Shown piece after piece: positions 17,071 through 25,600 of a stretch of DNA of 64,000 nt (the first letter of the stretch is position 1; each line of letters begins with the position of its first letter). Under the pieces are notes generated by a model that made no database searches, had not been told where the DNA came from, and saw only the letters and a program-made list of their open reading frames with translations. The stretch spans positions 1,736,001-1,800,000 of the forward strand of contig JAHDWB010000001.1 of the NCBI GenBank assembly GCA_023382595.1, in the 5' to 3' direction. A program made the position numbers and the translations under genes. This DNA is from Anaerolineales bacterium. GTDB lineage: Bacteria > Chloroflexota > Anaerolineae > Anaerolineales > Villigracilaceae.

Positions 17071-17093
17071 CATTGTTGCTCGATCGTGGGAAC

Positions 17094-18053
17094 TTAATCG
17101 TCCAAGCCGAGTTCAGACGGGTCGCGTCCCGCATCCGGGAAGAAGAGCGGCATACCGAACTTGTCCACGCCGAATTCTCCGATGATCTTTTGGACGTCCT
17201 CGCGTATGATGAATTCCGCGAACGCCAGCGCGCCCTCATAGTTGACTTTGGGCCACATGGCAGGATCGACGGTCATGACGTGGTAGATATTCAACAGGAC
17301 GGCATCGCCTTCGACCAGGATCTCAAGGTCGAGTCCGCTCATGAGCGACAGGTATGTGCCGCGATCAGTGAAGGTGTAGCCTTCGCGCTCGGAGGCGATC
17401 GTCAGGGTGGGACCCATGCCCTGTCCGCTGGAGATGTAGAAATCGGGCGAGAAGGCTGCGGGGTCAAGTTCGGCGTTTTTCCACAGGGCAAGTTCGGCTT
17501 TGTGCGTGCCGGAATCATCGCCGCGGGTAACGAAGGGGGACTGGGTTTCAGCAATCGCTTTGTAGGCATCCACGACGTTCATGCCTCTTATGCCTGCCGG
17601 GTCGGAAGCAGGACCGACGATGACAAAGTCATTGTGCATGACAAGAAAACGGTCTTTGACGACGCCGGCATCCACCAGCACCTTTTCGGCGGCGGGAGCA
17701 TGAGCAAGCAGGACATCCGCGTTGCCTTCTTCACCCATCTTGAGAGCCGCGCCGGTGCCGACCGCGATGGTCTGCACGACGTAACCGGTCTCTTCCTGGA
17801 ACATCGGCACAAGCACATCAAGCAGACCCGAATCCTGGGTGGACGTGGTGGTCGCCAGGATGATGTTCGGGTTGGCAGGCGGGAGAACTTCCGTTGGAGC
17901 CTCGGTTGGCGGGACTTCAACAACGGGCACCTCGGTAGCCGCCGGGGCTTCGGGAGGCGGAGCTTCCGTGGGAGCGGGCGAGGCGCATGCCGTCGCCACC
18001 AAGGCGAGAGCGAGCATGAGCGTAACGAACAGATTAAGTTTTGTGTTTTTCAT
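17094..18053 (-). CDS. tupA: Tungstate-binding lipoprotein
   Basis: The precursor has a lipobox (ATAC, Cys23) and a Pro/Glu/Thr-rich tether of about 50 residues, then a TupA-type binding domain. IILATTTSTQDSGLLDVLVP is the family's oxyanion-binding N-terminus and FVTRGDDSGTHKAE is the second ligand loop. These features separate TupA from ModA and WtpA. ATG at 18053 gives a normal signal peptide; an in-frame upstream start at 18116 would add a hydrophilic leader. The long tether holds the protein at the membrane of a cell probably lacking a true periplasm. Confidence 0.88.
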   Translation of the reverse strand: MKNTKLNLFVTLMLALALVATACASPAPTEAPPPEAPAATEVPVVEVPPTEAPTEVLPPANPNIILATTTSTQDSGLLDVLVPMFQEETGYVVQTIAVGTGAALKMGEEGNADVLLAHAPAAEKVLVDAGVVKDRFLVMHNDFVIVGPASDPAGIRGMNVVDAYKAIAETQSPFVTRGDDSGTHKAELALWKNAELDPAAFSPDFYISSGQGMGPTLTIASEREGYTFTDRGTYLSLMSGLDLEILVEGDAVLLNIYHVMTVDPAMWPKVNYEGALAFAEFIIREDVQKIIGEFGVDKFGMPLFFPDAGRDPSELGLDD

Positions 18054-18119
18054 ACTTTTTATCCTTTGTCTGAAATGAGGTTCACCGCGTTTGTCCGGTG
18101 GTAATCCCAAAAACATACC

Positions 18120-18149
18120 TTTTCAATTAAGTTTTTACTTAATTGAAAA
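18120..18149 (-). promoter_or_regulatory. Putative operator before tupA
   Basis: A perfect inverted repeat with 13-base arms (TTTTCAATTAAGT, 4-nt loop) lies 67 bp upstream of tupA. It contains TTAAGT and ACTTAA half-sites, which recur in front of the regulator gene at 19407-19419. It is therefore the likely binding site of that regulator. It could instead terminate the mop transcript, but no T-run follows on the minus strand. Confidence 0.55.
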
Positions 18150-18198
18150 TTAAAAAAACTAATCCCCTATCCAACCACTTAAGAAAGGGATCGACGGG

Positions 18199-18408
18199 CT
18201 ACTCTACAGCCACCATCACATTGGACGCCTTGATCACGGCATAGGCTTCCTTGCCTTTCTTCAGCCCCAAACTTTTGACCGATGAATTCGTGATAATGGA
18301 AACGACCTGCAAACCGCCCGCCACCTCGATCGTCACCTCGGAATTAACCGCGCCCTTGGTGATCTTGACGACTTTTCCTTTGAGGACGTTTCTTGCGCTT
18401 AGCTTCAT
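18199..18408 (-). CDS. Mop/TOBE-domain molybdate/tungstate-binding protein
   Basis: This 69-residue protein is a single Mop-type TOBE domain (MKLSARNVLKGKVVKITKGA, then EVTIEVAGGLQVVSIIT and LGLKKGKEAYAVIKASNVMV). Such molbindins form hexamers that store or buffer molybdate and tungstate in the cytoplasm. RBS AAGGAG is 6 nt before ATG. It lies 13 bp downstream of the regulator gene and so shares its transcript. Confidence 0.92.
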   Translation of the reverse strand: MKLSARNVLKGKVVKITKGAVNSEVTIEVAGGLQVVSIITNSSVKSLGLKKGKEAYAVIKASNVMVAVE

Positions 18409-18421
18409 GGTTTTCTCCTTT

Positions 18422-19393
18422 TCAATATACCTGCTCGCCGCTATGGAGAGTGCTGTACCCCGTCAATGCGGCAAGCGCCTGTCTGAAATTTGATGTTTGG
18501 ATGTACTCAAGCAATGGGTTGAGCTCGCGCTCCTCCGCTTGCGGCAGGACCAGATCGTAGCGTTCCTCGAAAAGCGGGATAAATTCCAGCCCGTGCCGGC
18601 GCGCGGCGGCTTGCAGACCGAGCGATACATCCGCTTTGTTTTCGTGGATGATGCGAGCCGCTTCGCTATGTGTTTTGACCTGATCCCCGTACCCGTTTAT
18701 TTTCTCCACCGGAAGTTTTTGCCGCCGCAGTTCGGCATCGAGCCAGATGCGCGTGCCGGAGCCCGCATTACGATTGACGAACCTGACGTCCTCGCGCGCA
18801 ATATCCGCAATCTTTTTGATGCCTTTCGGATTTCCCGCCGCGAGGATCAACCCCTGTGTGCGGTAGGCAAGCGTGATGATCTCCACATCCCTGTCGGGGA
18901 AAAGATGCTTCACGAAGGGAATGTTGTATTCACCGCTTTCATCCAGCAGGTGCGAGCCTGAGATCTGGCACAATCCCTGCCGCAGGTTGACCAGTCCATC
19001 CAGCGAGCCGACGGGCAGGCTGAGAAGATTGAGATGTCTGGAAAGGTGTTCGGCAATGCCTTCCAATGCGATATCGTGACTGCCTGAAAAGATGACAGAG
19101 GGCTTTTTTCCCTTCGGCAGGACGATCTCCTGCAGTAGAAGCGCATCCGCTTTGGCGCGGTAGAACTTTTCCATCACCTTGCCCGTGCGGCGCACTTCGC
19201 TGATCTCGATCAGGTCCGCGGATTCCAATGCCAGGATGTGGTGCCGCACCCAGGCGGGAGACCGCTTCAAGGTCCGAGCCAGATGCGTAAGCGTGGCGGG
19301 GGATGCCATCAGCAGGCGCAGGATGTCCATGCGGCGGGAATCCGCAAGGAGTTTGATCTTGTCAAACGACTGGAGCGGAGAGACGGTTTTCAT
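18422..19393 (-). CDS. HTH regulator fused to an oxyanion-binding domain
   Basis: Residues 10-75 form a winged helix-turn-helix of ArsR type (MDILRLLMASPATLTHLART, then SPAWVRHHILALESADLI). Residues 95-320 form a PBP-like domain (VIFSGSHDIALEGIAEHLS, VNRNAGSGTRIWLDAELRRQ, ADVSLGLQAAARRHGLEFIPL), as in molybdate-sensing one-component regulators. It should bind molybdate or tungstate in the cytoplasm and control the neighbouring uptake genes and itself. It heads an operon with the Mop gene. The palindrome over its -10 box supports autoregulation. Confidence 0.85.
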   Translation of the reverse strand: MKTVSPLQSFDKIKLLADSRRMDILRLLMASPATLTHLARTLKRSPAWVRHHILALESADLIEISEVRRTGKVMEKFYRAKADALLLQEIVLPKGKKPSVIFSGSHDIALEGIAEHLSRHLNLLSLPVGSLDGLVNLRQGLCQISGSHLLDESGEYNIPFVKHLFPDRDVEIITLAYRTQGLILAAGNPKGIKKIADIAREDVRFVNRNAGSGTRIWLDAELRRQKLPVEKINGYGDQVKTHSEAARIIHENKADVSLGLQAAARRHGLEFIPLFEERYDLVLPQAEERELNPLLEYIQTSNFRQALAALTGYSTLHSGEQVY

Positions 19394-19406
19394 CTGATAA
19401 GGAAAA

Positions 19407-19445
19407 ACTTAATTTAAGTCTACCGGTTAAAGTAGGGCGAGTCAA
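19407..19445 (-). promoter_or_regulatory. Promoter and operator of the tungstate regulator gene
   Basis: On the minus strand TTGACT (19445-19440) and TAGACT (19422-19417) are spaced 17 bp, a good sigma-70 promoter. The palindrome ACTTAA-T-TTAAGT (19407-19419, written on the plus strand) overlaps the last bases of the -10 box and ends 14 bp before the ATG. A protein bound there would block transcription. The half-sites match those before tupA. Confidence 0.6.
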
Positions 19446-19458
19446 GCATGATTTTTAT

Positions 19459-19487
19459 TTGACATTCATCCGCCCGCGTGATATAAA
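19459..19487 (+). promoter_or_regulatory. Strong sigma-70 promoter of the SAM riboswitch
   Basis: A perfect -35 box TTGACA (19459-19464) is followed after 17 bp by TATAAA (19482-19487). Transcription should start near 19494, just before the riboswitch. It is divergent from the regulator promoter, with 13 bp between the two -35 boxes. Confidence 0.75.
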
Positions 19488-19499
19488 GCGCGGATAACT

Positions 19500-19680
19500 G
19501 TACTCATCCAGAGAGGCTGAGGGACCGACCCGATGAAGCCTCGGCAACCAAGTAGCTTTTAGCGATTAGTAATTAGCCGTTCGCAACCTGACAGCTAAAC
19601 ACTAGCCGCCGTGCTAAAAAGGTGCCAATTTCGGCAGTGTAGGGGCGACGTCATGTCGCCCGACTCTGGGAGATGAGAGA
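19500..19680 (+). promoter_or_regulatory. SAM-I riboswitch (S-box leader)
   Basis: The conserved S-box elements appear in order: CTCATC (P1 5' side, 19503), AGAGAGG, GAGGGACC, CGATGAAGCC, GGCAACC, then AAGGTGCCAATTT near 19618 and GATGAG (P1 3' side, 19672). The P3 arm is enlarged by TTTTAGC pairing with GCTAAAA and about 48 nt between them. The P4 arm contains GGGCGAC-GTCAT-GTCGCCC. SAM binding should hold P1 together and let the downstream terminator form. The first gene after it encodes a YdeI-like protein; metH lies 3 kb further on. Confidence 0.9.
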
Positions 19681-19700
19681 TGATATGCGTGTGCGTGTCG

Positions 19701-19728
19701 CCTCTCATTGTGAGAGGTTTTTTATTTT
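19701..19728 (+). terminator. Riboswitch expression-platform terminator
   Basis: CCTCTCA-TTG-TGAGAGG is followed by TTTTTTATTTT. Its 5' arm (CTCTCAT) can instead pair with ATGAGAG at 19673-19679, the 3' side of riboswitch stem P1, forming an antiterminator when SAM is low. The on/off mechanism is thus readable from sequence. Confidence 0.88.
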
Positions 19729-19778
19729 CATCATGTGGAGATGTTTTCTCCGACGACTCAATAACATGGAGAATTAGT

Positions 19779-20117
19779 ATGGAAATCGGCGAAACAATTT
19801 ATGTCACCACCCGCGATGAATTCCGTGCATGGCTGGAGGCAAATCACAAGACCAGCAAAGAGATCTGGTTGATCCAATACAAAAAGGTGACGAAGAAACC
19901 ATCCATCCCATACGCGGACGCAGTGGAGGAAGCCATTTGTTTTGGCTGGATCGACGGCTTCGAAAAAGGCATGGACGGTGACCGTTATGCCACCCGTTTT
20001 ACGCGCCGCAGACAGAAATCCCATTGGACGGACACTAATATCGAGCGCGCACGCAGAATGATCGAAGAAGGCAAAATGACCGAAGCGGGGCGGATGTTTT
20101 TGCCAAAGGGAATTTAG
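19779..20117 (+). CDS. YdeI-like protein, shortened
   Basis: The 112-residue product matches the N-terminal half of the YdeI/OmpD-associated family: YVTTRDEFRAWLEANH, then EEAICFGWIDGFEKGMDGDR and RFTRRRQKSHWTDTNIERA. Family members usually reach about 180-195 aa; this one ends soon after EGKMTEAGRMFLP, so the C-terminal part is missing. It may still fold, because the conserved core is present. It is the first gene after the SAM riboswitch terminator and is followed 1 bp later by the SnoaL-like gene. The biochemical function of the family is not settled. Confidence 0.75.
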   Translation: MEIGETIYVTTRDEFRAWLEANHKTSKEIWLIQYKKVTKKPSIPYADAVEEAICFGWIDGFEKGMDGDRYATRFTRRRQKSHWTDTNIERARRMIEEGKMTEAGRMFLPKGI

Positions 20118-20118
20118 A

Positions 20119-20547
20119 ATGCACGAAGATGTTTTGTATATTCAGCAGGTGATCGCAAAATTTGCAAACAGTTTTGACGTGAAGGATTGGAATGGGTTGC
20201 AAGCCTGCCTCACAGATTCGCTCTTCACCGATTATTCCGACCTGCGCGGTACGCCGCCGCAAACTGTTTCCGCTGCGGACTATGTCAAATCTCGCCGTGA
20301 ATCGCTCGACCAGTTGAAGCTGCATCATTTGGTCAGCAACTACGAAATCGACTTCCCCGATTCAGGCGGCGCAACCTGCCGCGCATCCATGATCGTGTGG
20401 CGCAAATCTGAGACGGGAGAATTTACTTCACACTGTTTCTATATCTTCCAACTTGTGAAACAGAAAGGCGAGTGGAAGATCAGCGGCATCACGCAAAAAG
20501 TTTTATGGAATGAAGGTAAATCATCCATTCATTCGGATGCGAAATAG
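20119..20547 (+). CDS. SnoaL-like (NTF2-fold) protein
   Basis: This 142-residue protein has the NTF2-fold pattern: an N-terminal helix (VLYIQQVIAKFANSFDVKDW), CLTDSLFTDYSDLRG, the LHHLVSNYEIDF strand, and the C-terminal FTSHCFYIFQLVKQKGEWKI. These domains act as small-molecule isomerases, lyases or ligand-binding proteins; the activity here is unknown. It is tightly packed between the YdeI-like and GNAT genes in an operon. Confidence 0.75.
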   Translation: MHEDVLYIQQVIAKFANSFDVKDWNGLQACLTDSLFTDYSDLRGTPPQTVSAADYVKSRRESLDQLKLHHLVSNYEIDFPDSGGATCRASMIVWRKSETGEFTSHCFYIFQLVKQKGEWKISGITQKVLWNEGKSSIHSDAK

Positions 20548-20548
20548 C

Positions 20549-20980
20549 ATGGAAAACGCAGTAGTGATTTCAATTGCATCTGTAGAAGACGCACCTGCCA
20601 TCGCAAAGTTGAACCTGCTCTTTAACGAAGTGGATGAATCCGCCGAAGCCATTGCTGCCCGCATGAGTGACCCAAATTGCGTGGAGACGGTCATCCTCGC
20701 AAACGTTGATGATGAAGCCGTTGGCTTTGCGCTTGTGCGCGTGGTGCCAAGTGTTTTGTACGCCGCTCCCCACGCCGAGTTGACCGAGTTGTACGTACTG
20801 GAGGAATTCCGTCAGCGCGGCATCGCCAGTGGACTCATTGCTTTCGCTGAACAAATCGCATCTCAAAAAGGTGCGCGCAGCATTCTCGTGCAGACGGGTG
20901 ATGATAATCTGTCCGCGCTGGCACTTTATAAAAAGCATGGATATGAGGAGTATGATTCGGTGTTGAAGAAGAGACTTTAG
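20549..20980 (+). CDS. GNAT family N-acetyltransferase
   Basis: This is a 143-residue single-domain GNAT. The acetyl-CoA loop is EEFRQRGIASGLIAFAEQIA (the R/Q-x-x-G-x-A pattern), preceded by the beta-4 strand ELTELYV and followed by ILVQTGDDNLSALALYKKHG, a typical C-terminal region. ATG at 20549 lies 1 bp after the previous stop and gives the full domain; an in-frame start 13 codons upstream would overlap it. The substrate is unknown. Confidence 0.85.
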   Translation: MENAVVISIASVEDAPAIAKLNLLFNEVDESAEAIAARMSDPNCVETVILANVDDEAVGFALVRVVPSVLYAAPHAELTELYVLEEFRQRGIASGLIAFAEQIASQKGARSILVQTGDDNLSALALYKKHGYEEYDSVLKKRL

Positions 20981-21044
20981 TTGGTTTCGTAGGAATGGTC
21001 GTAGGCACAATTCTACGCCGGAAGATGTACAAGGATTGATATAA

Positions 21045-21854
21045 ATGATAGATTACACAGCTGTTTTCGAAAGAATAGAGTCATCGCTGATTATAGAAGG
21101 TTCAAAATATCTCTCGACTGAGATAATTCGAGAAAATCTGAATCGGTTCAAGCAAATTGAAGGAAAAAAATTTTTGGACAATGAGTTTTATCTAACTATC
21201 GTAGATGTTATTTTTTACTCAGGCTTTCGCGCCTCTACGGTCAACTCCAAAATAGATACAATTCACAAACACTTTCCAGACTATGAGGTGGTTGCCGATT
21301 ACAGCGAGAGCGATATCAACAACATCCTTGCTGACAAAGACATGATTCGAAACCGTAGAAAAGTTGAATCTTGTGTTAAAAACGCTAAGATTTTCAGGAC
21401 AATCATTCAAAAGCATGGGTCTTTTCAAAAATATATTGACGAGTTCGAAGTACACCAATCCTTTGAGAATCTTTTCATCCTGAAAGAAGAATTGGAGAAT
21501 AGGTTTTCGGGCTTGGGGAAAATTACGGTCTATCATTTTCTTACAGATATCGGACTACCCGTCTTGAAACCTGACAGAGTAATTTGTCGAATCTTTGAGA
21601 GACTGGGTTTAATCTCTTCAAGAGAACAATATCTTGAGGCAATTATTCAAGGCAGAAAATTTGCAGAAGCAACTGGCTATCCAATTCGCTACATTGACAT
21701 AGTCTTTGTGGCTTACGGACAAGTTCAGTCAAGAGAATTTGGCATTGAGCGTGGCATTTGTTTAGAAACAAATCCATCATGCCATTTGTGCGGAGCAAAA
21801 AAATTTTGTAACTACTATTCACAACAATCCGTGAAATCTACGGCTGAGTTTTAG
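21045..21854 (+). CDS. HhH-GPD DNA glycosylase, Tag-like with Fe-S motif
   Basis: This 269-residue protein resembles 3-methyladenine DNA glycosylase I in its core: the VVADYSESDINNILADKDMI stretch and then IRNRRKVESCVKNAKIF around residues 100-115. It continues with a GSFQKYI segment and the LPVLKPDRVICRIFERLGLI region. Unlike Tag it ends in a Cys cluster C239-x6-C246-x2-C249-x5-C255, the exact spacing of the 4Fe-4S loop of endonuclease III. It is probably a base-excision glycosylase of mixed type. The gene is clearly AT-richer than its neighbours, suggesting transfer. Confidence 0.75.
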   Translation: MIDYTAVFERIESSLIIEGSKYLSTEIIRENLNRFKQIEGKKFLDNEFYLTIVDVIFYSGFRASTVNSKIDTIHKHFPDYEVVADYSESDINNILADKDMIRNRRKVESCVKNAKIFRTIIQKHGSFQKYIDEFEVHQSFENLFILKEELENRFSGLGKITVYHFLTDIGLPVLKPDRVICRIFERLGLISSREQYLEAIIQGRKFAEATGYPIRYIDIVFVAYGQVQSREFGIERGICLETNPSCHLCGAKKFCNYYSQQSVKSTAEF

Positions 21855-21862
21855 GAGAATAA

Positions 21863-21949
21863 ATGAATCGCAAATACACCAACCGCCGTTACCTCGATGC
21901 CCTCGAAAAGAGGGCACCCGGGCTGGCATGTTGCCGGATTCAGGCATGA
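21863..21949 (+). pseudogene. Truncated copy of the metH start
   Basis: After a good ribosome-binding site (TAGGAGAATAA) the frame encodes MNRKYTNRRYLDALEK, identical to the first 16 residues of intact metH at 22672. It then runs into unrelated sequence and stops after 28 codons. At the DNA level 47 of the first 49 bases match; the two differences (AAC/AAT, GAT/GAC) are silent. It is a 5' remnant left when other DNA was inserted, or a partial duplication. Confidence 0.9.
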
Positions 21950-21976
21950 CGAGTAAAACCAACCAGAGGTGCAAAG

Positions 21977-22624
21977 ATGCTTAAAATCACTTCACGTTCC
22001 TCCAAAAAAACGCCCATGATCGCAATCATCGGTCCGGATGGGGTCGGAAAATCCACGATCCTGTCGCTGCTGGCCAATAAATACCGGCATAAAAAAATTA
22101 AAGGGGTGTTCATTCTTAAACGCTTTAATGAAGAGGACTCCGGGGAACTTGATGAGGGAACTCCCGTTGGAAATTACGCGAAGCCCCCACGTTCCATCCC
22201 GGTTACGCTTTTGAAACTGGGCTTCAAGGTTGCTCCATGGCTTTTCAAGTACTACACAAGGCTGCTGCCCATGCGACACTCGGGAACCCTTGTGATATGC
22301 GATCATTTTTATTTCCTGATGATCATGCTGGATCCTCTCAAATTCAGGATCAGCGGACCTGATTCCATGAGGAAATTTCTTTACCGTGTGCTGCCGAAAC
22401 CGGATTTTTACATTTATCTGGATGCGCCGGTGGATGTTGTTTATTCCCGAAAGCAGCAAACCACGCGTGAAGAACTTGCCCAGCTTATCGAGCGGCATCA
22501 TGAATTTTTATCAGGCATCCCAAACCGGGTCTATGTCGATGCAAACCGCCCGGTTACGGAAGTCATGGTTGATATCAGTCAAACAATCAGCCGGATTATT
22601 GATGCCAGCATGGGCGCCGGATGA
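21977..22624 (+). CDS. Thymidylate-kinase-like P-loop kinase
   Basis: This 215-residue protein has a Walker A loop GPDGVGKST (19-27), the acidic CDHFYF around 116 and the LID-like stretch YLDAPVDVVYSRKQQTTREE, as in thymidylate kinase-like nucleoside kinases. The PKPDFYIYLDAP motif is typical of that family. It is not a standard Tmk: DRY is absent and the middle region differs. Similar proteins occur in polysaccharide gene clusters; the substrate is unknown. It lies between the metH remnant and intact metH and came with that insertion. Confidence 0.7.
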   Translation: MLKITSRSSKKTPMIAIIGPDGVGKSTILSLLANKYRHKKIKGVFILKRFNEEDSGELDEGTPVGNYAKPPRSIPVTLLKLGFKVAPWLFKYYTRLLPMRHSGTLVICDHFYFLMIMLDPLKFRISGPDSMRKFLYRVLPKPDFYIYLDAPVDVVYSRKQQTTREELAQLIERHHEFLSGIPNRVYVDANRPVTEVMVDISQTISRIIDASMGAG

Positions 22625-22671
22625 GTTTTTACCGTTTTTTTTATAACCACGCCAAGTTAAAGGATAGTTAA

Positions 22672-25600
22672 ATGAATCGCAAATACACCAATCGCCGTTA
22701 CCTCGACGCCCTCGAAAAGAAAGTCCTCGTCTTCGATGGCGCAATGGGCACGAGCCTGCAATTGCAAAACCTCACCGCTGAACATTTCGGCGGCGAACAA
22801 TACAACGGATGCAACGACTATCTCGTCATCTCGCATCCCGAAGCTGTGGAAAAAGTCCATCGCTCGTTCCTCGAAGTCGGCGTGGACGTGCTGGAGACGG
22901 ACACATTCCGCTCGAACCGCCTGACGATGCAGGAATACAACCTGCAAGACCGCATCATCGAGATCAATGTCGCTGCGGCGCAACTCGCACGCCGACTTGC
23001 CGATGAATATGCTGAGAAAACAGGTCAGCCGCGCTTCGTGGCTGGCTCCATCGGACCGTCGGGAAAACTGCCGTCCACCAACGACCCCGAACTCTCGAAC
23101 GTCAAATACGACGAACTGATCGACATCTTCCGCGAGCAGGCTGTCGGTCTCATTCAAGGCGGCGTCGATCTTCTGCTCATCGAAACCTCGCAGGACATTC
23201 TCGAAGTCAAAGCCGCCATCACGGGCATTCATCAAGCCTTCAGCCAAACGAATGTCCATTTGCCGATCCAGGCTCAGGTCACGCTCGACACGACCGGTCG
23301 CATGCTGCTCGGCACCGACATCGACGCCGCGCTCACCATCCTCGAAGGCATGGGCATCGATGTCGTCGGTCTCAACTGCTCCACGGGTCCCGAACACATG
23401 CGCGAGCCGATCCGCTTCCTCGGCGAAAATTCCACGCTGCCTGTTTCGTGCATTCCCAATGCGGGCTTGCCGCTCAACGTCGATGGGCAAGCCGTCTATC
23501 CGCTTGAGCCCGAACCGTATGCGAATGACATGTACGAGTTCGTGACGAAGCACAACGTCTCGGTCGTCGGTGGATGCTGTGGCACGACGCCTGCCCATCT
23601 TAAATTGCTGATTGACAAGCTGAATCAGACTCCTGCTCCCAAACGACCGCTTCAATCCACGCCCAAACTTGCTTCCGCCATGTCAACCTTGGACATGCGC
23701 CAGGATCCTCCTCCCACCCTGCTTGGCGAGCGCTGCAACGCGCAGGGATCGCGCAAGTTCAAACGCCTCTTGCTCGAAGAAGATTACGACGGCATTCTTG
23801 ACATCGCGCGTGAACAAGTGGCGGGCGGCGCGCACGCGCTGGATATTTCTGTCGCTGTCACCGAGCGCGCGGACGAAGCCGAGCAGATGCGCAAGGTCAT
23901 CAAGAAATTGCAAATGGGCGTGGATGTTCCGCTCGTGATCGACACCACCGAGTTGGACGTGCTCGAAGTTGCGTTGCAAACCGCGCCGGGGCGCTGTCTC
24001 ATCAACTCGACGCATCTCGAAGCGGGACGTGAAAAAGCTGATAAGGTTTTCGCGCTTGCGAAGAAATACAATGCCGCTGTTATTGTGTTGACCATCGACG
24101 AAAATGGCATGGCAAAGACCGCCCAAAGCAAATACGAAGTTGCCAAACGCATTTACGACATCGCCGTAGACGACCACGGACTCAAGCCCGAAGACCTTGT
24201 CTTCGATGACCTGACCTTCACCCTCGCCACTGGTGACGTTGAATTCGTTGATTCTGCCAAAGAAACCATCGAAGGGATCCGCCTCATTAAACAGAAATTA
24301 CCCGGTGTAATGACCTCATTGGGTGTGAGCAATTTGTCCTTTGGTCTCGCGCCGCAAGCCCGCCCTCCACTCAACTCGGTCATGCTTTATCACTGCGTGC
24401 AAGCCGGTTTGGACATGGCTATCGTCAACGCCGCGCATGTCAAACCCTATGCTGAGATCGACGCCGAAGAGCGCGAACTGTGCGAAGACTTGATCTTCAA
24501 CCGCCGCGAAGACGCGCTTCAGCGTTTCATCGAACATTTTGAAAATGTCGAAGTCTCTGCAGATTCCAGCCTCGTCGACCCGACTGAAGGCATGACTCCC
24601 GAGCAGAGATTGCACTGGAAGATCCTGCACCGCTTCAAGGACGGCGTCGAAGCGGATATTGACGAGATCATCAATCGTGAGACGACTAACACTAAACATG
24701 AAATCGCCGTCCACACTTTGAACAATGTCCTGCTGCCCGCCATGAAAGAAGTCGGCGACAAGTTCGGTGCGGGCGAGTTGATCCTGCCCTTCGTGTTGCA
24801 GTCTGCTGAAGTGATGAAGAAGACCGTCTCGCACCTTGAGAACTATCTCGAAAAGGTCGAAGGCGTCAGCAAGGGATTGGTCGTGCTCGCCACCGTCTAC
24901 GGCGATGTGCATGATATCGGCAAGAATCTGGTCAAGACCATTCTCGCCAACAACGGCTACGACGTGATCGATCTCGGCAAGCAAGTCCCTGCGGAGACGA
25001 TCATCTCAAAAGCTGTTGAAGTCAACGCGACCGCGATCGGTTTGTCCGCGTTACTCGTGTCCACATCGAAGCAGATGCCGCTGATCGTGAACGAACTCCA
25101 GAGACGTAAACTCAACTTCCCGGTCCTGATCGGAGGCGCAGCCATCAACCGCCGCTTCGGTCGCCGCATCTACTTCACCGAGGATGGCGAAGCGTACGAG
25201 TCAGGCGTCTTCTACTGCAAGGATGCCTTTGAAGGCTTGGAGACGATGGACAAGTTGATCGATCCAAATCGAAAGCCTGCCATGCTCGAACAACTCCGCA
25301 AGGACGCGGATATGGAAATGGGACGCGCTTCACAGACGCCCGCTCATCGCAAGACCGAGGGCACGCGCTCGAACATCGTCCCTGCGCCGATTCCCCTGCC
25401 CGCAAAATTGGGTCAGCGCATCGTCAAGGACATGCCGCTCGAAATGGTGCTCAAGCATCTCAACATGAACGAGTTGTACCGCCTGTCGTGGGGCGCGAAG
25501 AACGCCCACGGCGAAGCATGGGAGAAATTGAAGAAGGAATTCGATGCCCGCCTTGCCAAGATGACCAAGGAGGCGCTCAAAGAAGGCTGGCTCAAACCGC

